From Ophiosphaerella korrae (lineage: Eukaryota > Ascomycota > Dothideomycetes > Pleosporales > Phaeosphaeriaceae), in assembly GCA_028456385.1 (NCBI GenBank), contig JALNQF010000018.1, positions 62,001 through 126,000 of the forward strand: 64,000 bases of DNA, in the 5' to 3' direction. Position numbers and translations under genes: made by a program. Below, piece after piece: positions 34,204 through 44,471 of the stretch; the stretch's first letter is position 1, and each line of letters opens with the position of its first letter. Under the pieces are notes generated by a model that was given only the letters and a program-made list of their open reading frames with translations, was not told the origin of the DNA and searched no databases.

Positions 34204-35033
34204 ATGACGCCCCATGCTACCCAAGACACTGCCTCCTCTCCCACAAACGGAAACATGAGCAGCAACAGTGCCACGTTGACTAACGGTGAAACGCCACGCT
34301 CACGAGCTCTATCGGTACGTACCATCTCCCTCCGTATCACACATCCCTCACGCCACGCCTTTCTCCTTGCAATCCATCTCTGCATATGAAGGTCAACGGT
34401 TTTTGGAATGCACATCTCTCAAGGCATCTATCCATCCCACAAAGTGGGGTCGGTCAATTTAGATTGGCCAGTCACACTGCAAGATCCTATCACGACGCAT
34501 GCTTCATTCTCCGCTCCAATCGATTTCGTGCCACCAGATCCTTGCTCAACGGTCAGCCACTAATGCTCCAATAGCATCTCAGGTCCTATCCCGTCGTTCA
34601 TGACACGGTTGAGGGTCTCAAGAACACGCAGATTGGCGCCAGCACACTCAACCTCGCCAGCAACACATATCGCAGCTTCGTCGCACCTTTCCACCCATAT
34701 CTCCAGCGCCCATATTCAGTTGCCCACCCATATCTCACCCGCGCGGATGAGCTCGGTGACACTGGACTCTCCAAGTTCGAGGCATACGTCCCCGTCGTCA
34801 AAGAGGACACCAGCGTACTGAAGGGCTATGCCTTTGCACCATTCAACTACCTGGCGGGCACATGGAACGAGCAGTACGAGCGAACGTCTCACCAAAATGG
34901 ACTTGTCAAGACAGGCCTTGCAGTCGTGAGCACAGAGCTGAAGATTGTGCAAGATGCCTGTACCGTCTTCCTTGACTACTGGAATAAGGGTGCGCAGAAG
35001 GTGAACGAGAAGACGGCCGAAGTCAAGCAATAG
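34204..35033 (+). CDS. Perilipin/CAP20-like lipid-droplet protein (189 aa)
   Basis: Exon 1 34204-34314 (MTPHATQDTASSPTNGNMSS, disordered), intron 34315-34574 (GTACGT, branch CCACTAATGC, CAATAG), exon 2 34575-35033; 189 aa. Exon 2 reads SYPVVHDTVEGLKN, ASTLNLASNTYRSFVAPF, YSVAHPYLTRADELGD, then KFEAYVPVVKED and amphipathic helices to VNEKTAEVKQ. This order (Y-P-V-V start, N..Y..F..P, Y....PY...AD.LGD, K.....PVVK) is the pattern of fungal perilipins, including CAP20-type proteins that coat lipid droplets and help turgor in infection structures of some plant pathogens. The intron, 260 nt, is longer than its neighbours'; a small internal exon cannot be excluded. Confidence 0.75.
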
Positions 35034-35051
35034 TTTTCTGACCACGTTCCC

Positions 35052-35585
35052 ATGCCCGCATGGAGATGGCCTGAGATGCCCAGACAACCTCCTTTCAAGT
35101 TGAGCCCACCACGATCCCTAACCCGAGTAAGACCTTCAGAAGCAGCCTGGTTTGCAGAACGACCTTACCTTCCCGGCCCACCATTGTACTCACGAAGGCC
35201 TTCTATCTGGGGTTATTCATCGACAACTAACCCTTCCTTTTTACCCCCGGAATCATCAACATCCACCCAAGCATCTACGCGCCCAAATTCATCATCATCA
35301 ACTACTTCTGTGTCCTGCCCTTCACCGTCTTCAGCAAATACTTCCACCCCCGACCGTCGCGTCTCATTTGCTCCTGATCAGCTTCTCGACACTGTCGCCA
35401 TCTACAGCCAATACGACATGCCGCGAAGCGTTTCTAGTCTAGTGCACAATAGGTCCGTAACAGCAACTTCTTCCTCCCCCGTCCCAGCGAACACATCTTC
35501 CACTGCCCCAGCGAACTCGTCGTCCCCTGACGTCCTCACTGAAGAACTAAACCGTCTTGACCACAGATGGGGCATTGAAGACTAA
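35052..35585 (+). CDS. Hypothetical Ser/Pro-rich protein (177 aa)
   Basis: A single open frame from ATG, starting MPAWRWPEMPRQPPFKLSPP, rich in Ser, Thr and Pro, with a more ordered C-terminal part (RRVSFAPDQLLDTVAIYSQY) ending LDHRWGIED. It lies only 18 nt after the stop of the perilipin-like gene on the same strand, so it could instead be part of that transcript's 3' region. The RVSFAP motif and the conserved-looking C-terminus support a real protein. No domain recognised. Confidence 0.45.
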   Translation: MPAWRWPEMPRQPPFKLSPPRSLTRVRPSEAAWFAERPYLPGPPLYSRRPSIWGYSSTTNPSFLPPESSTSTQASTRPNSSSSTTSVSCPSPSSANTSTPDRRVSFAPDQLLDTVAIYSQYDMPRSVSSLVHNRSVTATSSSPVPANTSSTAPANSSSPDVLTEELNRLDHRWGIED

Positions 35586-36267
35586 TCAATATTGTACCTG
35601 TTATTCTCTTTCGCTTTATTTGATACCTCTCTTTTCGTCCTTTCTTTCTTCCATGTCGGGATACGTACGGGTAAAAGTGGCCAAGCGTGTTTTTTTCATG
35701 GTGTAGGCTGTCTTTGTTACAAGGGATGTTTTAGTTTGAATACAATTAGATTGAGTAATGAAGTTTGTGTTTTTTATGTGCTTTGTTCGTTGTGATGTTG
35801 CTGCTTTGCATGTGCTTACTTGCTTAGGGATTGGGTGACATGTGACGGCCGTGGCGTTGCAGAAGCGTAGAGCTAGGTTTGGCCTGTGGTGCAACGTTTT
35901 CTGTGGCTAATGTCAGCGTTGTAACACTGGCATACCCTGGTGTGTGTCGTATGGATGACCTGCAGTAGGCTTGATCGTCAAATGCACAATCAGGAAAAGG
36001 CAAGCCGTGAAATGTAAACAGATGGCATCATTCAATCACCACAACTAGCCCAAACACAAATGGTACGATCATAATGTCGTGAATTGATCCCGTAGCCGGA
36101 GTTTGATGCTTTCATTTTCAAGCCGAAGTACACGCCAGGATGGCAGGCTGTCTTGCGTCCTGTCCACCCCATGCTATTCCACTCCCCCGACCAGCTCATG
36201 CAGGATGTCCACGTGAGTCAAATGATGCCCGTGCCTTGTCTGCGCCCAGCCATAACCTAAGGAAAGC
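35586..36267. other. Intergenic
   Basis: Convergent 3' flanks of the 35052 gene and of eL27. T-rich after 35586. No gene seen. Confidence 0.45.
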
Positions 36268-36869
36268 CTAAAATTGTAACGGAGTGAAGAACCACCTGTT
36301 CTTGCCCGTCTGGTATCGCTCCTCGAATGCCTTCTTAACTATCTTCTTGGCCTCCTCCCGTTGCGAAACCTCCTTGAATGTGTCGGCGGCAAGGACGCCC
36401 TTGAGGTTTTCCATGTCGATGGTGTAGCGGGTGGGCATCAGGTGGGTGTCTGCTTGCATCAGCATTTGCTCTCATATGGCGTCCGGTGCAACGTACAGTT
36501 GACCTGCTTGACGAAAGGCTTAACCTTGCTTTTCTTGTCCTGCTTCTTCTTTGACATGCGGCGGGTGACCTTTGATGGATAACGCTCGACACCGGCGACG
36601 AGAGCGTGGGGGAAGGGATGCGACTTGGTGCCGTTGTCGAGAGGTGAGATGATGACACACTTCTTGCCAGCATAGCGGCCCCGGGTGATGATGACAACGC
36701 GTCCGACCTTGAGGCTGTAGGGAAGATATGTTAGCAATTGTTCTGTCGCATGTCGCCTGTTGGTTGCGGGTGCTGCATGTCGGTTCTGAGGCGACTTTTC
36801 ATTCTTCGCAGTACTCGCATACGCTTCCAGGGTGCTCGAAGAGAGGAATCGGGGCACTCACAACTTCAT
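36268..36869 (-). CDS. RPL27: 60S ribosomal protein eL27 (135 aa)
   Basis: Three exons: 36869-36862 (only 8 nt, ATGAAGTT), 36714-36497 and 36449-36268; introns of 147 and 47 nt; 135 aa, the family's usual length. The spliced start is MKFLKVGRVV followed by the KOW motif region [16 protein letters not shown], then [52 protein letters not shown] and the hallmark C-terminus [12 protein letters not shown] component of the large cytosolic ribosomal subunit. The very short first exon with an intron right after the start is typical for ribosomal protein genes. Divergent from SOF1, 233 nt apart. Confidence 0.97.
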
Positions 36870-37102
36870 TGTGGCTGTCGTCCGGGTTAGTTAATCGGGT
36901 GATAGTCGTGGAGTTCGAAGATTGTCGTTGTTCCAAAATGCCTTCGGTTCCTGTGGGACGGGCAAAAGATGAAGCGAGGGCCGATGTGCGCTAGCGGTGC
37001 TAGCGTGTGAGGTTTGATTGGCTAGTCCCGCCGCCGCCTCGAACTTTTGGGGACTGCGAAAAAGTCGACGACGACAGACTCGGCACGTCAAAGATTCGCA
37101 AT
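36870..37102. promoter_or_regulatory. Shared divergent promoter of eL27 and SOF1
   Basis: The 233-nt gap between two divergent start codons, one for a ribosomal protein and one for a ribosome-biogenesis factor. It must hold both promoters and 5' leaders. No binding site asserted. Confidence 0.55.
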
Positions 37103-38491
37103 ATGAAGATCAAGGCCCTCAGCCAGTCCGCCTCATCAGTGCAAGCACCCGGATCCAACATCGCAAAGGCTACGCGCAACCTGGACCCCACCCAGCATCC
37201 CTTCGAACGGGCACGCGAATATACCCGAGCTCTCAATGCGATCAAGGTTGAGCGCATGTTTGCGCAGCCCTTGATAGGCGACTTTGAGCCAGGCCATGTC
37301 GATGGCGTGTATTCCTTTGCCAAGGACCCCAACTCGCTCGCTCATTTCGCCAGTGGCAGTGGCGATGGAATCGTCAAGGTGTGGGACTTCACAAGTCGAG
37401 AAGAGAAATGGCAGGCGCAGGCACACGAGAACCTCGTCAAGGGCATGTGCTGGACTAGAGACAAGAGATTGATAACGTGCGGCTCTGATCGCCAAGTTCA
37501 ACTATTCGAGCCATATTCGCAAGCCTCCAAAACACCGCCCAAGGCGACATGGCACGGAAACGCTGCCTTCACCTCTGTTTCCCATCATCGCTCCCTACCA
37601 TCCTTCGCTGCCGCCTCGAGCACCGTCTCCATATACGATACGTCGCGCACATCTAGTGCCCCTATACAGAGCATGGTGTGGCCCTCAGCTATCGATACCA
37701 TCAACCACGTCTCCTTCAACCAAGTCGAAACATCGATACTTGCCTCATGCGCAACCGACCGTGCTATTGTCCTATATGATTTGCGTACGAGCATGCCTCT
37801 TCATCGCACAGTCCTCAATTTTGCTTCTAACTGTATCTCCTGGAATCCTATGGAAGCCTACAACTTTGCCGTCGCTAACGAGGATCACAATGCATACGTA
37901 CGTATTAGGTATCTTGTTTTGCGGGCATGGTGCTAATTTTCTTAGATATTTGACATGCGTAATATGAAACGCGCATTGCAAGTGCTGAAAGGCCACGTCG
38001 CAGCCGTCATGAGCATCGAGTTCAGCCCGACTGGAGAAGAACTTGTCACTGGTTCTTACGACCGATCTGTGCGCCTTTGGGAGAGACAAAAGGGCCACTC
38101 CTGTGATATATATCATGCTAAGCGCATGCAACGAGTGTTTTCAGTTGCTTGGTCACCAGATAACAACTACGTTCTCAGTGGTTCCGACGATGGCAATGTA
38201 CGTCTCTGGCGTGCGAAGGCTTCTGAGCGTCAGGACATCAAGTCTCATGCGCTACAACGGAAGCTACAGTACGATGAGGCACTCAAAGAACGATACAAAC
38301 ACATGCCCGAAATCAGGCGCATAGCCAGACATAGGCATGTTCCTAAGGCGGTCAAGAAAGCGGGTGAGATCAAGAATGAAGAACTCAAAGCAATCAAGAG
38401 ACGAGAAGAGAATGAAAGGAGACACACGAAGAAGGGACAGGTCCGACGAAAAGCAGAACGCGAAAAGATGGTGTTGGCGAGGGAGCAGTAA
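37103..38491 (+). CDS. SOF1: SOF1/DCAF13-like WD40 protein of rRNA processing (446 aa)
   Basis: Exons 37103-37897 and 37946-38491 (48-nt intron, GTACGT...CTTAG with GCTAAT branch), 446 aa. N-terminus MKIKALSQS then NLDPTQHPFERAREYTRALN, typical of SOF1; WD40 blades follow (SGSGDGIVKVWDF, TCGSDRQVQLFEP, SCATDRAIVLYDL, TGSYDRSVRLWER, SGSDDGNVRLWRA). The C-terminal Sof1 domain follows, with LKERYKHMPEIRRIARHRH, PKAVKKA and a basic tail. SOF1 is part of the U3 snoRNP/small-subunit processome in the nucleolus and is needed for 18S rRNA maturation. Intact and of the usual length. Confidence 0.95.
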
Positions 38492-38795
38492 AGAGGATCT
38501 ATATCTTAACCATCACCTGCATAGCGACGGCGTACTTGGACTTTCCAAAAGGAGGGCATTTGTAATAATGATAGTAGGCGAGGCACTGTATACCCATCCA
38601 AAATCTATCAGTGGCTTCGGTTTCCAAACAGACATTCGAGCTACGTCGCTTGCCACACGTGACGCTATTGCTCGATTGCGTCATCCTCGGATTATAAAGC
38701 TAACTAAGTCATCCCAAGGGCGCTTCTAGCCGGGAGGAACCCAGAACTGCCAACCGTGGATGCCGACAATCCATACTCTCAAGCACTGACTCACA
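38492..38795. other. Intergenic
   Basis: 3' flank of SOF1 and 5' region of the hydrolase gene. No other feature. Confidence 0.4.
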
Positions 38796-39830
38796 ATGTC
38801 GGCCACACAATCTCTCCAGACCCAAGACGCCAAATTTGCCAATCTAAATTTAACAAAGACCGCGGTTAACGATGTTGTATTCTATAGCAGGGCCCTAGAC
38901 ACCGTACCAGAAAAGAATCCCATCATAGTCTTGATTCACGGCTATCCCCAGTCGTCATATATGTACGCTCCAGTCCACCACTCCACTTCGCGAAGCCTCC
39001 TATTTACCAAAGGTCAGGTGGTGTCACCTCATACCGCTGCTCCCTAAGGCCTCCCAATTTTTGCCCCAGACCTCCCGGGCTATGGCGCCAGCAAACCAAT
39101 TTCCCACCCGGACAAGCAGCGTGTCGGCACGGCTATCCTCTCCACTCTCCAATCCCAACTCAAATCTTCATCAGATGGCACACTACCCGTAATTCTCATT
39201 GGCCACGACCGCGGCGCCAGAGTTGCCCACCGCCTCGCCGTTAGTGGCCACTCCGAGATTTCCATCAAAGGCCTCACACTCATCGATATCGTCCCCACCA
39301 GCACGCAATGGGACCACGCCCCGACCGCCCCGCAGGCCGCCCTCAACATCACTGGCTACTTCCATTGGCCATTCCTCGCGCACGTCGACCTCGCCACTCG
39401 TATGATCGCCGCCTTCGGCCCCGCCACCTGGTGCACCGAAATGATGTCCGCCTGGAGCGGGCAGAGCGCCACTGGGCTAGCGACATTCAAAGCTGACGAC
39501 AGTTTTGCGGTGTATTCAGGTTTCTTCACGGAGCGCGTTGTGTGCGTGGGCTACGAGGACTACCACCATGGCGCAACGACGGATTTAGTGGTGCAGGAGG
39601 AGGACCAGCGGGCAGGCAGGAAGATCAAAGTCCCGTTGTTAGTCGTGTATAGCGCGGAGATGATTGGGCGCCGGTATGATTTTGGCACCGTGTGGAGGGA
39701 GTGGGTGGATGAAGGGATACCGATTACCACGCATGGGTTAGGGAATCGGGTTGGGCATTTTGGCGCGGAAGAGGCGCCGGAAGAGTGTGCAAAAGTGATT
39801 GCGGAGTGGTTTGCTGGACAGGGCTGGTAA
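38796..39830 (+). pseudogene. Alpha/beta hydrolase, haloacetate dehalogenase/epoxide hydrolase-like, frameshifted
   Basis: Exon 1 38796-38962, intron 38963-39017 (GTACGC...GTCAG), then exon 2 to 39830. Motifs: HGYPQSSYM (HGxP oxyanion region) before the intron, LIPLLPKAS just after it, then FAPDLPGYGASKP, the nucleophile elbow GHDRGARVAH with Asp, cap region YFHWPFLAHVD, and catalytic His in GNRVGHFGAE. Asp as nucleophile points to dehalogenases and epoxide hydrolases. The frame entering exon 2 and the frame carrying FAPDLPG differ by one base; one missing nucleotide in the CTCCCAATTTTT run (about 39050-39062) explains it, and no alternative splice site rescues the frame. So either a recent frameshift or a base-call error in a homopolymer; about 325 aa if intact. 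All catalytic motifs otherwise look sound. Confidence 0.75.
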
Positions 39831-40481
39831 GATGTGAGGCGAGATTGATGTGCGCGTGCGGAAGCGGGGGGCCGTTTATATGGCTTCACGGTGAGAGGCA
39901 GATCAATCTGGGGATGAGATAGGGGCGCGTGTTGATCTTCAATGTATTATGGAGCTGTTGGGTAATATGACAGGATGATCTGTTATCAACCAGACTTGAT
40001 CCACTGACACAGCCAGGGCCATCCCTAATTCAAACGTCAGAACCATGTTTTTCTGGCTGACGCCTGTCTTTTGAGTCAAATTTGCTCAAGTCCCACGGTC
40101 CAACACCTTGGAACATCTACTCGTCAATTCACAACCCAGACTTCACTGAAGATACTAACAACTAAACCATAGGACACGTATCCTTTCCACACTCCCCATT
40201 GGCGCTCCAGAGTGTGATCCGAGTCGCTGCCCCCTGCTTAAAAGGGGTGAAATCCCATTATTCCTTTCTCTAAGTTTCATCCCACAATTCACACCTATCT
40301 TCAAGACATCACTCTACTTTCGAAGACAATTTGCCTCAAAGCCTCTATTACAAGCCTACTATTCAAGACCATTTCACTCAAAGACTCAAGAAGTCATTCA
40401 CTCCCAAAGACACTTCACACCACCGTCACAAACCCGCTTCACAATCTCATCTCAACTCATCTTATCACATATCCAGCCAAA
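39831..40481. other. Intergenic, promoter region of the 2EXR gene
   Basis: Contains a TTAAAAGGGG TATA-like site near 40240 and a C/A/T-rich leader with repeated CACTC and AAAGAC words before the start codon at 40482. No gene seen. Confidence 0.4.
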
Positions 40482-41312
40482 ATGGCCACATTCCCACCAT
40501 TTACATCTCTCCCCACTACCCTCCGCCAAAAGATCTGGCTCCAAAGTCTCCCTACCAGCACCACAATCCGCCTGCGCGAGTCCCCAGACCTAGACGTGCT
40601 GTCCATCTCACCGCAACCAGGGCACGCACTCGCATGCAAAGAATCCCGCGCAGCATATCTGGCACAGGGCTTCTCGGTAGTCAGTATCTTCGCAGGCGGC
40701 GACTGGCAAGACGTGCACGTCAACGCCTCCATGTCACTGCGGCTAGAGATTGAGCCCGCGACGGGGCCAACGCTGCACATGCGGTGGGCAGAGCTGGGCG
40801 TCGTCCTGCACTCCCTCTTACTTGATGCCACATCTCTCCATATCACGTGCTGCGACCCCAGCCGTCTGGTGCGGCTGTGGATGGCGCCGGAAGGCGGGCT
40901 GGTGCGGGTTGGCCAGACGCATTTGGACGAGGAGGTGTTTGTTTCCGCGGGGGTGTGCGCAGACCGCGAGTGGCGGGAGGGGATGAAAGGGGGTATGGTG
41001 GTGACGACGGGGAGGGGAGAGGCGGTGGAGCAGACGTGGGTGTTGGGGGAGGAGAAGGTGCTGGAGGGGTTTGGGGAGGCGGCGAGGCTTAGTGCCACCA
41101 AAGCTTTTTGGCTGGTGGGTGGGGAGAAGGAGAACGGGGAGGAGGAGTGGGAGTGGGTTGGAGATGGGGGGGAGTCAGGGGGGAAGTTGACGGAGGAGGC
41201 GTTGGAGCAGTTTGTGAAGGAGACCGGGTGGGAGCCGCGGTCTGCAACTCCGAGCAGCGAGTATAGCGAGGAGGTTTACTATGACGGAGAGCTGTGGCTC
41301 ACAATAGCCTGA
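40482..41312 (+). CDS. 2EXR-domain protein (276 aa)
   Basis: Single exon, 276 aa. The N-terminus FTSLPTTLRQKIWLQSLP followed by ALACKESRAAYLAQGF is the pattern of the fungal 2EXR domain (F..LP.ELR..IW..... ...  ESR). The middle part (LHITCCDPSRLVR, LVRVGQTHLDEEVFVSAGV) is the segment found as a relic at 12696-12849. The C-terminus is Glu/Gly-rich and acidic. The 3' half is strongly G-rich on the plus strand. 2EXR proteins are abundant in Pezizomycotina and of unknown function. No signal peptide or membrane segment. Confidence 0.8.
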   Translation: MATFPPFTSLPTTLRQKIWLQSLPTSTTIRLRESPDLDVLSISPQPGHALACKESRAAYLAQGFSVVSIFAGGDWQDVHVNASMSLRLEIEPATGPTLHMRWAELGVVLHSLLLDATSLHITCCDPSRLVRLWMAPEGGLVRVGQTHLDEEVFVSAGVCADREWREGMKGGMVVTTGRGEAVEQTWVLGEEKVLEGFGEAARLSATKAFWLVGGEKENGEEEWEWVGDGGESGGKLTEEALEQFVKETGWEPRSATPSSEYSEEVYYDGELWLTIA

Positions 41313-42099
41313 AGAGAGTCAGTTTATTATTATCTTGGGTTTTTTGCAATGTAGAATGTGATGAAGCCGTCTGACTTTTGTGACGGTAGTATATTTCACA
41401 ACGAATTTACACCTGTAAGGTCACCCACTGCGTCACGGGATGCGCACTGTACTGGGACAGATTACGAGTACTTTAAACTCGGCTCTCATTTATAGTTCAG
41501 CAACGCCTGTGTTCGAATAAATCCCATGGCAATAATATTGCTAGACTTCTCTTAGGTAAGCCTTGAACTTCTAAAACGAATATTACAAGTCCCTTAGTAC
41601 CGATTACGCCAGATCAAAAATTGTATCCCATCTAACCGTAAAAGTTTTTTTTTTTTTTTTTCGTTTGTAGTAACATATTCTAACTCCCTACAGGCCTGTA
41701 GCTTAAAAGCCTAGTCTACCATTCATAACCGATCAGAACACACTGGTGAATAGCTCTCATGAGCTATGTGGTAAGCAGGATCATGCGAGTTGCTACGCCT
41801 GGTCAGTACCTGGGATTGGCGAACAAGGGAAATGCAAGTATTATCGTTGAGAACATGGCATGCTCGGTAGTAAGCGATAAAGTGGCTGTGTTCTCTAACT
41901 ACATAGAGTAAGCGTCAAGCCAAATCTGACGACTAGAGCATTCAGAACTCGATGTTGAAGCTAGATTGACTCATAGGAACTGGTTTTCATTGTCTATCAA
42001 TCTGTTCTATTGACGTCAGTTACTGCGTCATAAGACACTATGTGGCGAGACACTTTTTCTTCTTAACTCTCGCAATCTTTAGCCCGTGCCTATATATAG
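41313..42099. other. Intergenic with T homopolymer
   Basis: A poly-T run of about 17 nt lies near 41645-41661. Otherwise AT-rich, without a gene. Confidence 0.4.
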
Positions 42100-42444
42100 A
42101 TGGGCCTGATGTGTATCGATCTGATAGCGATCGATCTCTGTACCTATCAGCCTCCCAACAAGAAAACTGCGGTTGATCTCGGTTACACATTCGGGGGAGT
42201 GGGAACAAAGTCGAGACGCCGAGAATTAGAGCACCAACAGGACGAAATTGTGCTAATTTTGGTAGGCAATTATTACAAAGAGATAAAGACCGCCCTTCAA
42301 AATGCTAGGTTGCCGGTGGACCCGGATCATATTAAATGCAAGTTGTTCCGCTGTGACAGTTGCACCAACACTCCGACCCTCAAGTTCTGTGGTACAGAGA
42401 ATTGCATCGACGAAGGATCAGGACGGAGTGGCTATTGCTTATGA
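42100..42444 (+). CDS. Possible small cysteine-containing protein (114 aa)
   Basis: ORF of 114 aa from an ATG ten bases after a TATATATAG box; an in-frame ATG four codons later is also possible. A charged middle (KSRRRELEHQQDEIVLIL, NYYKEIKTALQNARLPVDPD) is followed by a cysteine-spaced tail (CKLFRCDSCTNTPTLKFCGT, then C and YC). No signal peptide. Family not recognised. The helix-plus-cysteine layout is protein-like, but there is no second line of support. Confidence 0.3.
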   Translation: MGLMCIDLIAIDLCTYQPPNKKTAVDLGYTFGGVGTKSRRRELEHQQDEIVLILVGNYYKEIKTALQNARLPVDPDHIKCKLFRCDSCTNTPTLKFCGTENCIDEGSGRSGYCL

Positions 42445-44471
42445 CTTGGAAGCGCACGGAAGCTTAGCTGGAAGCGACAATATAATTTGTGTGCATCGAA
42501 AGGAGCTAGCGATATGAGGACAATTGATATTGAAGGGAATCCAGTCAGCCATATATAGGATGCCTAAACCAAGAACTGCTCGATCCTCCCCCAGCTGTAG
42601 GAACGCCGTTGAAACTATAAATAAAACAGGTAAGGAACGCCAACAATAGCATCCTTCGAAATGGATACTAGGCCACCTCCTCTATCAAATGGCTCTCTTT
42701 TATCGTCCCATCACTAGCAGCAATAGATTTAGTTCATACTTATCGTTTTTGAAGCTGAATGAAGAAGATAGTTAAGCCAGTAGGTTTGAAGCCAAAAAAA
42801 AACCCCCCAAGGTTGAAGATCGGCAGTGAGACAGCACGAGCTTTGTGAAGCTGAATAAACAAGATAGTTAGGCTAGCAGCAGAGGCAACTAATTTGAAGC
42901 CATTTCGATCAGCTTCTTATGCGATCGTGTCGTGATCTTGGTTAACGGGGTATGCTGTTGACGGTAACTCGGCATTGAAAATGCTACTGCACAAGCGAAG
43001 TTCTGAAAGGATAAAGAGCTACTACTTACTCATTAGGTGGTGATATAACATATAGGCACAGTAGCTCGACTAGCTCAACGGCATCAAAGGCACCTATGAT
43101 TAGAAATAGCAGGGACCGTGCCTCACGCACCCCCCCTTCCCCATGAACTCGGACAGTACTGTTGTTTCGCGGGACGCATCGTGGAAAATGAAAACACCTT
43201 GTTTATATCATAGGCGCGCTCTCCGTAACTCGAGAGACATATTTTTTTCTTTCGCCATGGTATCTCACCAACCACGAATTACGCCAGCGTCGTCGTGTAA
43301 CGTTGGCTCACAGACTCGAATCCAGAATGAAGCACTGCGGTTTTAATCATAGGTAGGGTATTGAACGAATACTGGAGGCTCTTTGCTATGTGCTGGTTGC
43401 TGCTAGTCCCGGTGCAATGTTCCTGTACGTACAAAAAACCAGGTTTACACATCTGGTTATCTTGCCACATATCTATTCTTGTTCGTGGCGCGTATGAGAT
43501 GAGGTCGGCATCTGTATTCGTGGTGTGCTTCGTTCGCCCTGTGCTACAATCCATGAAGCCAAAGGGTCACCTTCGGGAACGGATAACATAAAAGCTGTAC
43601 TTAACAATACTGTAGCCTGTGCCGCTATATGTTATGCCCATCCTACGTGCCCAGAATACAACACAGAGCTAACACCCAAGAACCACAACAACACCGAGAA
43701 ACGCAAGCTGCTGCAGTAAATACTTACTACCTCTCATCAATCAATCCTACAGCAACAAAAGAACCTCGAAAGCGTGTCGAAAGGCGATGAACCTACCCGC
43801 CCAACACTCTCCCCAACCCTCACAACCACCCAATCACGCACAAAGCACACTCTCGCGATAGAACGTATTTCATTAAAGTATGGTATACAGGCTACATAGA
43901 CGAGGATACCTACATGTCCAGCCAGACTACCAATACCCACCGAACGACTATCTAATCAATTGGAACGAGGTTCCGAAAGGGGGATGTGACACGCTGGCAG
44001 GTCACTCCTTGGCTTCTAGGACATCAAGTCTCGAGCAACTCTTGGAGTTGGGACGGAATATCAGACCATATCTTGTATTGAGTGGGGTTTGTTGGCGAAC
44101 GTGTTGGCCAGTTTGTTGACAAGGGCATTGGAATGAACGTGCTAGGGGCAATGTTCGAGTTGGGTGAGGCGGAAACGACAGAATGAGGGCTCCGGGGAAT
44201 GCTGGGAATGCTATGAAGGGCTAAAATGCTTGGAAGGGGGAAGTGCTGTATGACTGGTTCAGAGAGAGCAGCTCGTGGGGTTGTTGATGAGTATCCAGAA
44301 TGACCACATCTTGGAGGATCATTATGCTGTGGAGCCATAGATCCACTTGTACCAAAAGTGCGCCGACCCACTTGTTGTCCCAAAAAACCTGGCCATGACA
44401 GCAATGCAAATAGAAAGAGCAAGAATACACAATGCAAGAACACGGACGGCCCACCCCGTCTTGTCCAAATG
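42445..44471. other. Gene-free stretch with imperfect direct repeats
   Basis: About 42750-42796 and 42847-42902 are imperfect direct repeats sharing GAAGCTGAAT, AAGATAGTTA and TTTGAAGCC. A C-run lies at 43128. No gene supported; 43700-44471 includes the probable 3' flank of the gene at 44472. Confidence 0.4.

Noticed and set aside
43279..43591. Overlapping ORFs on both strands with several cysteines
   Set aside because: No signal peptide pattern and no splice support; not distinguishable from chance.
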